Origin: an uncultured Coriobacteriaceae bacterium
GTDB taxonomy: Bacteria > Actinomycetota > Coriobacteriia > Coriobacteriales > Eggerthellaceae
DNA length: 15,968 nt
Reading direction: 5' to 3'
NCBI GenBank assembly: GCA_900550385.1
Contig: URRZ01000046.1
Location: forward strand, 1 to 15,968
Under the pieces are notes generated by a model, which was given only the letters and a program-made list of their open reading frames with translations, was not told the DNA's origin and searched no databases. The position numbers were made by a program, and so were the translations under genes. Shown here one piece after another: positions 1 through 7,434 of this stretch (its first letter is position 1; each line of letters starts with the position of its first letter).

Positions 1-42
1 AGGAAGAAGGGCGTGAAGGGAGCGAAGAGCGTTGCTGCCTAG
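1..42 (+). CDS. 3' end of an unidentified gene
   Basis: Frame 1 is open from the window edge to a TAG at 40-42 and gives a lysine/alanine-rich tail of 13 residues ending KSVAA. A basic low-complexity C-terminus of this kind is common, so no family can be named. The gene starts outside the window. Its stop lies inside two overlapping 8-bp palindromes with CTAG cores (37-44 and 42-49). The frame is only 13 codons, so it could be chance. Confidence 0.3.
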   Translation, partial: RKKGVKGAKSVAA

Positions 43-47
43 GCTAG

Positions 48-194
48 CCCCTTGTCACACAAACTACCGAAGCCTCCCAAATTGTGTACGACACGATCTT
101 CGGCGGCTATACGGGCCTGTACACCGTCGTCGATAGCTGGGACGTGAACTACATGCTGGACACCCCCGACACCGAGGGCATCGAGGTAGACTAA
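48..194 (+). pseudogene. C-terminal gene fragment without a start
   Basis: After an in-frame TAG at 45-47, this frame runs 48 codons to TAA at 192-194. The translation looks like real protein (aromatic and acidic residues, e.g. IFGGYTGLYTVVDSWDVNYM, then an acidic end TEGIEVD). There is no ATG with a ribosome site near the fragment's start; a GTG at 84-86 lacks one too. A 12-bp hairpin begins five bases after the stop, as expected at the true 3' end of a gene. I read it as the tail of a gene whose upstream part was lost or shifted out of frame. No family recognised. Confidence 0.35.
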
Positions 195-198
195 ACGG

Positions 199-235
199 GC
201 GGCGTTGTGGAATGGATAAGACGCCACAACGCCGC
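199..235 (+). terminator. 12-bp hairpin after the gene fragment
   Basis: GCGGCGTTGTGG (199-210) pairs perfectly with CCACAACGCCGC (224-235) around a 13-nt loop, five bases after the TAA at 192-194. No T-run follows, so it would be a weak intrinsic terminator or an RNA-stabilising hairpin. It may serve both converging directions. A second perfect 12-bp palindrome, ACAGGGCCCTGT, lies at 402-413, just past the stop of the minus-strand gene. I see no convincing gene in 236-424. Confidence 0.5.
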
Positions 236-424
236 ACACCGCTGCATTGGCCGTGGCCGCTGCTGTCTGCCTCGCGGTGGCGGCAGCGCGAGGCACGTTC
301 TCGCCTGCCGCTATCGCAGGACGAGCGGGGTGCGAGCACGCCTTCGACACCGGAGAGGCGGTGCGAAAGGAAATGCATTCGCGATGGGGGAGATGGCCCG
401 AACAGGGCCCTGTAGGAGATGCGC

Positions 425-712
425 CTATTCCGCTATCTGGGCTTCGAGGTCCTTGATCTCCCTGCCAAGGCGCAGGTACCCCATGAACCGAGGCGCGATG
501 ACGAAGCAGACCCCAAGCGTCAGGATGTAAACGGCGATATCGGCAAGGCTTTCCCCATAGGGCATCGCTCCCGAAACGGCGAGAGCCTGCCGCGCCCCGA
601 CCGCGCATAGTGCGACCGCGACGCCGATCACGCACGTTATCATCGTTCGCTTTCTCAGAGCCTTTTTCTTTTTCAAATCCTCCCGAAGGGCGCTTTTCTT
701 CTTGCGTGCCAT
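425..712 (-). CDS. Small two-helix membrane protein
   Basis: This encodes 95 residues. The first ~24 are strongly basic (MARKKKSALREDLKKKKALRKR). Two hydrophobic stretches follow, at about residues 25-46 and 54-74, separated by a short Gly/Pro/Ser loop. The end is charged and helical (REIKDLEAQIAE). By the positive-inside rule the N-terminus should be cytoplasmic. I chose the start at 712 because AGGGAGAGGAG sits just upstream; the frame is open further (to 760), but that would overlap the preceding gene and has no comparable site. It lies 16 bases downstream of the aldo/keto reductase and is probably the last gene of that operon. No family recognised; it could be a small membrane partner of the reductase, but nothing in the sequence proves this. 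Confidence 0.7.
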   Translation of the reverse strand: MARKKKSALREDLKKKKALRKRTMITCVIGVAVALCAVGARQALAVSGAMPYGESLADIAVYILTLGVCFVIAPRFMGYLRLGREIKDLEAQIAE

Positions 713-728
713 GGCCGGACTCCTCTCC

Positions 729-1841
729 CTACGATTCGAATAGATCGGCGGCTTTTTCAAGCAAATCGGGTATCGGCAGCTTTTGCGGGCATACTTCAGC
801 GCAGGCGTTGCAGCGAATGCAGGCGGAGGCCTTGCCGTCGAAGCTGGTATGGAGGTTGTAGTTCCTGCTGCTCACCGCATGGTTGCCGTAGATGCTGTCT
901 TGATTCATATCCGAGAAGATCATGGGGATGCTGATCCCCCTCGGGCAGACTTGCAGGCAGTATCGGCAATGCGTGCAGGCGACAAGGTCGGCATCATGCG
1001 TGGCCCCGACCACCCGGGCGATGATCCGACGGTCTTCTGCGGAAAGCGGCGCGAGGCTCTTGAATGCTTCGATGTCGTGCTTAGCCTGTTCGTAGGTGTT
1101 GAAGGTCGAGAACATCACCGTCGCACCCTCAAGCGATGCGCAGAAGCGGTAGGCGAGTTGAACGGGATCCATGCCGGCGTCTTCGAGGATTGCCGCCGCC
1201 TGCGGTGGAAGATCGACCAAAAGTCCGCCGTTAAGCGGCTTCATGATCATGACGGACTTGCCGAAGGAGCGCGCGACCTCGTAGTTCCTCCTCCCTTGAA
1301 GGATCTCGTTCTCCCAGTCCAAGTAATTCAAGGACAGGAGGACGAAGTCGACTTCGGGATGCGCTCGCAGCACTTGCTCCAAGACCTCGGCGTTGTCGTG
1401 ATGGGAGAACCCGATGCTTCTCACGCGTCCGGCTTCTTTGTATTCCCTCATGAGGTCCCAAGCCTTGAAATCCTCGTATATCTGGATGCGCTGCCCCATC
1501 GTCGAGACGTTATGCAGCATGAGGTGGTCCAGATAGTCGATGCCCAAGGAGGCGTAGGATCGCTCCAGGTTCCTGCGTGCCGCCCCTTCGCCCTCAAGTT
1601 TCCAAGCGGTGATTTTCTCGGTGAGCTGGTACGCGTCGCGCGGGTAGCGCTTCACCAAGGCTTCACGCAGGAAATCCTCGACCCCTTCGTAGGCGAAGGC
1701 GCAATCGAAGCAGGTGAATCCGGCTTCGAGGAACAAATCGACCATGTCTTCGACGGTTGGCAGGTCCAGCTCTTTATTCCTCACGCAGAAAAGCCCGCCG
1801 AAACCGAGCTGCAAGGCGCTTTTGTTCGGGGAATCTTTCAT
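729..1841 (-). CDS. Aldo/keto reductase with two [4Fe-4S] clusters
   Basis: This is a 370-residue protein of the COG1453-type aldo/keto reductases, which join a TIM-barrel oxidoreductase to a ferredoxin-like tail. The catalytic tetrad of the family is visible: D46, Y51, K76 and H110. The C-terminal part has two cluster motifs: C289-C292-C295-C299P and C341-C344-C347-C351P. It should be a cytoplasmic NAD(P)H- or ferredoxin-linked reductase; the substrate is unknown. The ATG overlaps the stop of the upstream regulator (ATGA, 1838-1841), and GGAGGAGG precedes it, so translation is probably coupled. The frame continues upstream inside the regulator gene, but the ribosome site and overlap fix this start. 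Being second in an operon with a TetR-type gene suggests ligand-induced expression, perhaps for a small toxic carbonyl or aromatic compound (inference). Confidence 0.92.
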   Translation of the reverse strand: MKDSPNKSALQLGFGGLFCVRNKELDLPTVEDMVDLFLEAGFTCFDCAFAYEGVEDFLREALVKRYPRDAYQLTEKITAWKLEGEGAARRNLERSYASLGIDYLDHLMLHNVSTMGQRIQIYEDFKAWDLMREYKEAGRVRSIGFSHHDNAEVLEQVLRAHPEVDFVLLSLNYLDWENEILQGRRNYEVARSFGKSVMIMKPLNGGLLVDLPPQAAAILEDAGMDPVQLAYRFCASLEGATVMFSTFNTYEQAKHDIEAFKSLAPLSAEDRRIIARVVGATHDADLVACTHCRYCLQVCPRGISIPMIFSDMNQDSIYGNHAVSSRNYNLHTSFDGKASACIRCNACAEVCPQKLPIPDLLEKAADLFES

Positions 1842-2995
1842 TTCGCCTCCTCCGTCGAGGCGAAATCCGCAATCGCCCGGTCTTCGTTGCCGAATACGAG
1901 CATCGTCGAGTACAGCATCATGAAGGTATCGATGACTTCGTCGATGCTTTGCTGCGGTTTCAAAAGCCAGAATCCCACGTGCCCCACAGTGCCTGCCGCG
2001 AACATGCGGATGACGTTTTCCAACTCCTCGGCGTCGTCGATGCCGTTCTCCTTTTCGTATTCGACGATGAGCTTGGTGAAGTACCTGATGGAGAACGGGC
2101 GCAGGCTGTTGCAATCTTGCGACTCGAATGCGTTGCGAAGCTCGATCCGCCTCTCGAACAAGCAGCCTAGGAAGCTCGCCAACGCTTGGCGCTCCAAGAC
2201 CAATCTGCTTCCGTTCCGCATGGGTTTGCGAAAGCATCTTTCGGCGCATCGGGCAACGTATTGGTTGATCACATCGTATTTATCCTCGAAGTTCTTGTAG
2301 AACACCGAGCGGCTGACGCCCGATCGCCTGATGATGTCGGACGTATGGACGTCATCGATCCTCCTGTCGGCAAGCAGCTCGAACATCGCGTCGTAAACGG
2401 GCTTGTTCGATGCGTCCGATTCCTGGTGGAGCCGTGCGGGGGAGGTTTCCGCGCCCGTGTTCCACAGCAGAGAGAACCAATGGCAGTAGGCTTTCTGCAT
2501 CTCGTCCACCGAAAGCCTCACGTCGCCGGAAAGCCAATCGGCGAGCATGACCACCATCGAATTGGCGTAGATACGCGCCACGTGCGCGATGTGGGCGCTC
2601 TCCGCTTCCGCCTCCGTTCCCCTGCGCAGCTCAAGGCGTTGCTTCACCCGCAGCGTTATGGCGTCTATGAGCAGCCGACGGGGCGCGCGGGGATCGAGCG
2701 AGGAGAACGCGTGGGAAAGCTCCCTCTTATGGGCGAGCGCCGCATCCAGGAACAAGCCGATCAGGCTTTTGAACGTGTAGGGCGCCGCAGGGGGAAGAAT
2801 CGGCGAGGCCAAGGACGAGACGGCATTGCAGAACATCTTCCATGCAAGCTCGTACTTGTCCTCGTAGTTACGATAGAAAGAGGCGCGCGATCGACCCGAA
2901 GCCTTCACGATATCCGCCACCGAGATCTCGTCGATGTGCTTCGATTCGAGAAGCTTCCATAAGGCAATGTAGAAATCGTCCTTCAACTCCGTCAT
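1838..2995 (-). CDS. Transcriptional regulator with two TetR domains
   Basis: This encodes 385 residues, nearly twice the usual ~200 of a TetR protein. Two separate TetR-type helix-turn-helix regions are visible: residues ~8-50 (ending SRASFYRNYEDKYEL) and ~200-242 (ending SRSVFYKNFEDKYDV). Each is followed by a helical ligand/dimer-like region (51-195 and 243-385). TetR proteins normally bind palindromic operators as dimers. Here one chain could act as a pseudo-dimer, or a dimer could contact two operators. ATG at 2995 is preceded by GTGAGGGG. It is first in the operon and overlaps the aldo/keto reductase by four bases, so it probably regulates it and itself. The two halves are clearly diverged, so this is an old duplication or fusion rather than a recent repeat. 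Confidence 0.88.
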   Translation of the reverse strand: MTELKDDFYIALWKLLESKHIDEISVADIVKASGRSRASFYRNYEDKYELAWKMFCNAVSSLASPILPPAAPYTFKSLIGLFLDAALAHKRELSHAFSSLDPRAPRRLLIDAITLRVKQRLELRRGTEAEAESAHIAHVARIYANSMVVMLADWLSGDVRLSVDEMQKAYCHWFSLLWNTGAETSPARLHQESDASNKPVYDAMFELLADRRIDDVHTSDIIRRSGVSRSVFYKNFEDKYDVINQYVARCAERCFRKPMRNGSRLVLERQALASFLGCLFERRIELRNAFESQDCNSLRPFSIRYFTKLIVEYEKENGIDDAEELENVIRMFAAGTVGHVGFWLLKPQQSIDEVIDTFMMLYSTMLVFGNEDRAIADFASTEEAK

Positions 2996-3049
2996 GTTCC
3001 CCTCACTTCCATGATGGGTGCGCGAAGGCTGCCATTCAATATACGCCGA

Positions 3050-3078
3050 GGCGCGGGCCCCTTTGCGGAGCCCGCGCC
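3050..3078 (-). terminator. 9-bp GC hairpin after the M24 gene
   Basis: GGCGCGGGC (3050-3058) pairs perfectly with GCCCGCGCC (3070-3078) around an 11-nt loop, about 20 bases past the stop of the minus-strand M24 gene and before the regulator start. No clear T-run follows on the minus strand. Confidence 0.5.
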
Positions 3079-3098
3079 GGAGGGGCGCTATTCTGTGC

Positions 3099-4343
3099 CT
3101 ACATGCAGCGATGCAACTGGTATTGCGGGACGTAGATGCCGTCGTAAGGCAAGGCGAAGAAGTTCTGCCAGCCGTCTTTGGTCACAACGCCCACGTTTTC
3201 GATGCGGACACCGCCTACGCCGCGCTCGCCATAGCAGGTGTGGATGGCGATGCACTGGCCTTCCTTGATGGGGATGGGGTTCTTCAACGACCAGAACCGG
3301 TTGATGTTGGGGAAGTCGTGCGCGCCCACGCCCACGCCATGGCAGATGAAGTTGGATCCGACCTCGTATTCGTGTTCGAGGCCGAGCTCTTGGCATGTGG
3401 GCATCTGCTTTGCGACGTCTGCCGTGGTCGCACCGGGCTTGATGGCGTCTTGGATGTTGGTGATCCACTCGTAGCAGCGGCGATACCAATCCCTCTGCTT
3501 GGCGTTGGGCTCCTTGCCCACGCTGAACGTGCGATGGTAGCACGAGTGGTAGCCCATGTAGAGGTCGCCCATGATGTAGCCGTATCCCACATCGCCGGGC
3601 TGCATGATGCGATCGGTCATCAGACCGAAGTTCGGGTACCCGTTCGGGCCCGTGCGCAGGCTGATGTTGAAGTTCCACGAGCCGTGGCTCACCAGGTAGT
3701 CGCGGCCCTTGGCGGCGACTTCGCAGTCGGTGACGCCGGGACGCACGGCATCGAACATCCTGCACCAAGCGGCGTCGGCCAAGCAGCCTACCATGCGCAG
3801 GCAGTTGACTTCATCGATGGTTTTGCACTCGCGCACCTCGTCCATGGCGATCCCCATGGACGTGGTCTTGTAGCCCTTGTCCTGCAGGCCCTTGACCACA
3901 TCGCCTTCCTTGATGCCGGTCGCAAGAACCTCCGTCGCCCCGAAATTGGATTCCTTCAAGGCTTGGGCGATCAGCTCGACAGCGACTTCGACGGAGTCGC
4001 GGTAGGCCCCCTCGCCGCCGACGCGCTCGATGATGGGCAGCGGCCGGACGCAATCGGGGTTGATCCATGGGCAGCGCATCTGCACTTGCTCGCCATGCTC
4101 GGGGCGCATGAACAGGTAGGTGTCGCGACCGTCGGCGAACACCAGCGCGATATGGGGGGCGCTGGTGCGGATTGCGGTGGCGTAGCGCACGTTCTCACCC
4201 TGAAGGAGGATGGCATCCCAGCCCTTTTCGGCGAGCATCGCGCGCGTTTTGCCCAAGCGCTCGGATCGCAAGCGCTCGAAGTTGATGCGCTCTTCCCAAT
4301 CGACGCCGGCGGTACCCCAGCTCAAGCGCTTCTCGATTTCCAT
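3099..4343 (-). CDS. M24 (creatinase/aminopeptidase P-like) protein, altered metal site
   Basis: The 414-residue protein has the two-domain layout of the M24 'pita-bread' family: a creatinase-type N-terminal domain (~25-165) and the catalytic fold (~175-395). The hallmark CHGVGVGAHDFP (334-345) and VRIEN (379-383) are present. The five metal ligands of M24 peptidases (Asp, Asp, His, Glu, Glu) are only partly kept. By motif alignment the first Asp falls at hydrophobic I257, the second at C268 (HSCYHRTF), His is kept as H335, the first Glu is replaced by H368, and the last Glu is kept as E382. A normal dinuclear metallopeptidase site therefore seems absent, as in creatinase, which works without metal. 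A good site, GAAAGGAG, precedes the ATG. It follows an AAHS-type transporter on the same strand, suggesting that it processes a compound imported by that transporter. Annotation as Xaa-Pro aminopeptidase would be unsafe. Confidence 0.85.
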   Translation of the reverse strand: MEIEKRLSWGTAGVDWEERINFERLRSERLGKTRAMLAEKGWDAILLQGENVRYATAIRTSAPHIALVFADGRDTYLFMRPEHGEQVQMRCPWINPDCVRPLPIIERVGGEGAYRDSVEVAVELIAQALKESNFGATEVLATGIKEGDVVKGLQDKGYKTTSMGIAMDEVRECKTIDEVNCLRMVGCLADAAWCRMFDAVRPGVTDCEVAAKGRDYLVSHGSWNFNISLRTGPNGYPNFGLMTDRIMQPGDVGYGYIMGDLYMGYHSCYHRTFSVGKEPNAKQRDWYRRCYEWITNIQDAIKPGATTADVAKQMPTCQELGLEHEYEVGSNFICHGVGVGAHDFPNINRFWSLKNPIPIKEGQCIAIHTCYGERGVGGVRIENVGVVTKDGWQNFFALPYDGIYVPQYQLHRCM

Positions 4344-4373
4344 AACGGACTCCTTTCTCGGATTGGTGCGGGG

Positions 4374-4409
4374 CGTGCTGCGCGCGGATGGCGCTTGGCG
4401 CGCAGCACG
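4374..4409 (-). terminator. 12-bp hairpin between transporter and M24 gene
   Basis: CGTGCTGCGCGC (4374-4385) pairs perfectly with GCGCGCAGCACG (4398-4409) around a 12-nt loop, in the 123-bp gap between the two minus-strand genes. No T-run follows. It could partly end transcription after the transporter, or mark a processing or stability site that lets the M24 gene be expressed at a different level. Confidence 0.5.
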
Positions 4410-4466
4410 AAAGGCTAACTGCTCGAACCGCAGAGTCGGACGCGGCCGAGTCCCGTGCCGCGCAGG

Positions 4467-5891
4467 CTATTGCTGCGCGTTCTCGGTCGGGGTCTCCTCC
4501 GGTGCCTTCTCGCCGTATACGGCCTCATGCAGGTCCTTGTCCTTGAAGTACTTCAGATACAGCGTCATGATGGTGAAGATGGCCACAGAGCTGATCAGAT
4601 AGGGAAGCACTACGATGTCGAACATGATGGGGATGGCAACGCCGGTGGCGATCATGATGCCGCCGACGGTGGGTGCGGTGATGGAGCCGATGCGGGCAAC
4701 GCCCATGTTGACGCCCGATGCGGTGGAACGCAGCTTCACCGGGTAGAACAGCGGGGTCATGGCGGGGTTGATGTCGTAGGTGTAGGACTGGAAGAAGCCT
4801 AGGATGACGATCAGCGCCAGAGACGCTGCGCCCGGATCGACCATGCCGAAGCAGATTGCGGAGGCCATGACGCACAGCGGGAACACGCCGGCCTTGCGCA
4901 GGCCGATCTTATCGAGCACGAAGCCGACCGTCAGCGAACCCGCCATGGAGCCGAACATCATGATGGAGGTCTGCCAAGAAGCATCGGCGACGGACATGCC
5001 CTTCATGGTGAGGATGGTGGGCATCCAGCTCTTGAAGAAGAACGCGACGAACAGGCAGATCAGGAAGTTGATCCACAGAAGCGGGGTGATGTACTTCAGG
5101 CGCCCGCGGAACATGTCGGTAACAGGCGCTTTCTCTTTGACCTCGGAGGCGGCGCTGTAGTAGAACTCGGTTTCGGCCGTGACCTTCCCGCGCAGGTCGG
5201 GACGGATCTGGCAGATAGCCTTGGCGATGCGGGCGTTGGTTTTCGTGTCGCCATCCTTCTTGGTCGCCATCATCCAAGCGGCGGATTCGGGGATGAAGAA
5301 CACGGTGAACAGCGCGAACAGCAGCGGCAGCAAGGCGCCCACGTAGAAGATCGACTGCCAGCCGAACGTGGGAAGCAACCATGCGGCGATGATGCCGGTG
5401 ACGGCGGAGCCGAAGTTCATGCCGACGAACAGGGTGGTCACGCGTTTCATCTTGGAATGCTGCGGTGCGTAGTCGTTGTTGATGGCAACGACGCACGGGG
5501 TCAGGCCGCCGACGCCCAGCGTCACCAAGATGCGGAAGATGAGGATCTGGGTGAGGTTGGTGGTCCATGCGCAGAACAACGTCGTGACGCCGAAGAGGAT
5601 CAACGACGAGAGGATGGCGGTCTTGCGGCCGAAGCGGTCGCCGATCCATCCGAAGATGAACGAACCGAGGATCATGCCGATGTTGGAAAGCGACATAACG
5701 AATCCGAAGTCGCCCTTCTCGATTCCCCAATCCTCGGCCATGGAGGTGACGCACATGGAAAGTGACGTATTGTCGTAGCCGTCGACTGCCATGAGCAAAG
5801 CGCTCACGATGAACATCATCCAAGCGAAGCCCGACATGCCTTTTTGGCCGTCCAAAGCCTCCTTAACGTCTAGTTTCTTTATCAGTTCCAT
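4467..5891 (-). CDS. MFS transporter, aromatic acid:H+ symporter type
   Basis: This encodes 474 residues with about twelve hydrophobic segments. Two AAHS (PcaK/BenK-like) signatures are clear: DGYD in the first membrane helix (residues 37-40) and GWIGDRFGRK in the loop between helices 2 and 3 (81-90). A long hydrophilic central loop (~205-265) separates the two six-helix halves, and the tail is acidic/polar and cytoplasmic. It should import a small carboxylate, typically aromatic, with protons; the substrate cannot be read from the sequence. ATG at 5891 is preceded by GAGGGGAG. It heads a minus-strand pair with the M24-like protein, which may act on the imported compound. A leader hairpin (5918-5941) and a -10-like GATAAT (5951-5956) lie upstream. 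Confidence 0.9.
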   Translation of the reverse strand: MELIKKLDVKEALDGQKGMSGFAWMMFIVSALLMAVDGYDNTSLSMCVTSMAEDWGIEKGDFGFVMSLSNIGMILGSFIFGWIGDRFGRKTAILSSLILFGVTTLFCAWTTNLTQILIFRILVTLGVGGLTPCVVAINNDYAPQHSKMKRVTTLFVGMNFGSAVTGIIAAWLLPTFGWQSIFYVGALLPLLFALFTVFFIPESAAWMMATKKDGDTKTNARIAKAICQIRPDLRGKVTAETEFYYSAASEVKEKAPVTDMFRGRLKYITPLLWINFLICLFVAFFFKSWMPTILTMKGMSVADASWQTSIMMFGSMAGSLTVGFVLDKIGLRKAGVFPLCVMASAICFGMVDPGAASLALIVILGFFQSYTYDINPAMTPLFYPVKLRSTASGVNMGVARIGSITAPTVGGIMIATGVAIPIMFDIVVLPYLISSVAIFTIMTLYLKYFKDKDLHEAVYGEKAPEETPTENAQQ

Positions 5892-5917
5892 TCGTATCTC
5901 CCCTCGAAGATAGGAGT

Positions 5918-5941
5918 GCCATCGGTTGCGCGGCCGATGGC
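5918..5941 (-). promoter_or_regulatory. Inverted repeat in the transporter leader
   Basis: GCCATCGG (5918-5925) and CCGATGGC (5934-5941) form an 8-bp perfect inverted repeat with an 8-nt spacer, 27-50 bases upstream of the transporter ATG. It lies between the putative -10 and the start codon, so it could be an operator or a leader hairpin. Confidence 0.4.
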
Positions 5942-5950
5942 TGTCTGGTA

Positions 5951-5956
5951 ATTATC
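5951..5956 (-). promoter_or_regulatory. Candidate -10 element for the transporter operon
   Basis: On the minus strand GATAAT (one mismatch to TATAAT) would start transcription about 50 bases before the ATG at 5891. No good -35 lies at the standard spacing, which fits an activator-dependent promoter. The palindrome GTAGCTAC (5966-5973), just upstream, could be an activator site. Confidence 0.3.
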
Positions 5957-6374
5957 GCGAAACTAGTAGCTACCAACTTCCCCTGCTGAAGGTCGCGTGG
6001 GATGCGTGGCATCCGCTCCTTTCTATCTGCCGATGAACCACGCGCCTTGCGATGCCCCGATCTTACGTGCCTGTTTAGGGCGACGTGCTTCTCGTGGCTT
6101 TCCTTGAGACAGATATGATGATCTGTACGCAGGGATCCGGGGCCTTCGAGCGCTCATTTTGGTCGAGAAGCATTTACCTCAAAGTCGGAACGGCGGTGCG
6201 TGTCCGGCATATCGGACTCGCCCCCTTCATCCGATGCGGTAAAGTGAATCCATCGCTGCTTCGCGATGCACTGCCGAAAACCGCCGCATTGCCGGATGCC
6301 GACGCATCGCCGAGCTTCGACCGCAGCTGCGCTGTCCGCAGCAGCCGCATCGCTCGACCGCAAGGAGGGTCCCT
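5957..6374. other. Intergenic regulatory region with several inverted repeats
   Basis: This gap between divergent genes holds no convincing coding sequence. It contains GGATGC/GCATCC with a 3-nt loop (6000-6014), CGCGTGG/CCACGCG (5994-6000 and 6038-6044) and ACAGAT/ATCTGT with a 6-nt spacer (6109-6126). These could be operators for the divergent transporter operon or for the plus-strand gene at 6375. The part from about 6180 to 6374 shows nothing I can name except the ribosome site AAGGAGGG before 6375. Confidence 0.4.
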
Positions 6375-7427
6375 ATGCCGAACTGGGCTTACAACCAGCT
6401 GATCTGCCGAACCGATGCCGACTTCGAGCGCGTGAAGGCGGCTTTGCTCGACGACGAGGGCAAGGTCGATTTCAACCGCCTCGTGCCCCAGCCCGAGCTG
6501 ATCCGCAAGAGAAGCTTCATCTTCGGCGACGAGTTCGCCGCCATCGCGCGCTATATCGACCCCGAGCATCCGGTCGATGCGGAAGCCGTGCGGGCGAAAG
6601 CGCGGGAGCTCTATCCGAACATCGCGTTCGTCGAGGAGATCCCGCCCTCCCTCATGATCGACCGGCAAAGCGACGATCCGGAGTATCCGGCGCTCACCGA
6701 CGACCGCATAGCGAAGGTCGTGGAGGCGTCCCAAGACCGCAACGAGGTCGCGAAGCTCGCGGAATCGTGGGATGTCTTCTCCCGGCAGGACAACTTCCCC
6801 GAGCATTACACCACCCTCGAGAACTTCTGCGAGCAGGCTTTCCGCGCGCTCATCCTCTACGGCTTCCCCGACTGGTACTCTTGGAGCACGGCGTTTTGGG
6901 GCACGAAGTGGAACGCGCGGGACACCCATGTGTTCGAAGAGAAGAGGTCGATCATCTTCGACACCGCGTGGGCTCCGGTGCCGCCGCTGATGGGGTATCT
7001 GTCCGAGCAGCTGGGCGTGGCGTTGTACATGCGCTACACCGAGGAGCAATTCTCCGCGTGCGCGGGCGAGCTGGTGTTCGACAGCGGCAACCTGGTCGAG
7101 TGCAACGAGCCCGAGGATGCGCTGGGCATCTTCAAGATCGCCTCGCTGATGAACGACTCGGAGCAGCAGTGCTACCGCTATTGGCCGGAGGAGGGCGAGA
7201 TCATCTTCGCGGGATGGTGCGAATCGGCCGAGGAGGCGCGTGCCGCCGCAGCCAAGGGCGAAGGGACAGAAGGGGAAGCCGACGAAAACGAATGGCTCCT
7301 GAGCCTGCCGAAATTCGAGGACCTTCCCGTCATCGATACGACTTCCCAGATTTTCGAGCGCTTTCTGGCGGGCGCGGGTGAGGGCGCGGGCGAGCAGGGC
7401 GCCAGCGCAGGCGAGACCCGCGTCTAA
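6375..7427 (+). CDS. Api92/YubB-like ferredoxin-fold protein
   Basis: This 350-residue protein starts MPNWAYNQL, the typical opening of the Api92-like/YubB (DUF1281) family. Its conserved core W-x-WGTKWN appears as STAFWGTKWNARD at about residues 173-185. The rest is acidic and rich in Trp and Tyr; a Glu/Ala/Gly-rich low-complexity stretch lies at about 293-311 and another at the C-terminus (~336-348). The family is best known from phages and plasmids; its molecular role is not established. No signal peptide or membrane segment is seen, so it should be cytoplasmic. AAGGAGGG precedes the ATG. It stands alone: the transporter is divergent upstream and the secreted-protein gene converges downstream. 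It may be a remnant of a mobile element, but no phage genes accompany it. Confidence 0.7.
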   Translation: MPNWAYNQLICRTDADFERVKAALLDDEGKVDFNRLVPQPELIRKRSFIFGDEFAAIARYIDPEHPVDAEAVRAKARELYPNIAFVEEIPPSLMIDRQSDDPEYPALTDDRIAKVVEASQDRNEVAKLAESWDVFSRQDNFPEHYTTLENFCEQAFRALILYGFPDWYSWSTAFWGTKWNARDTHVFEEKRSIIFDTAWAPVPPLMGYLSEQLGVALYMRYTEEQFSACAGELVFDSGNLVECNEPEDALGIFKIASLMNDSEQQCYRYWPEEGEIIFAGWCESAEEARAAAAKGEGTEGEADENEWLLSLPKFEDLPVIDTTSQIFERFLAGAGEGAGEQGASAGETRV

Positions 7428-7434
7428 GGGACGC

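Noticed and set aside
247..456. Alanine-rich frame on the plus strand resembling a signal peptide
   Set aside because: There is no ribosome site, the composition follows the local G+C, and it overlaps the 3' end of the minus-strand membrane-protein gene.
783..2300. Long plus-strand frame of about 505 codons
   Set aside because: It is the complement of the aldo/keto reductase and regulator genes, whose motifs and ribosome sites are clear.
3018..4418. Long plus-strand frame opposite the M24 gene
   Set aside because: It has a His/Ala/Val-rich antisense composition, no family features and no ribosome site.
6085..6402. Plus-strand frame across the gap before the Api92-like gene
   Set aside because: It has no ribosome site, runs into the next gene, and its translation shows no recognisable pattern.
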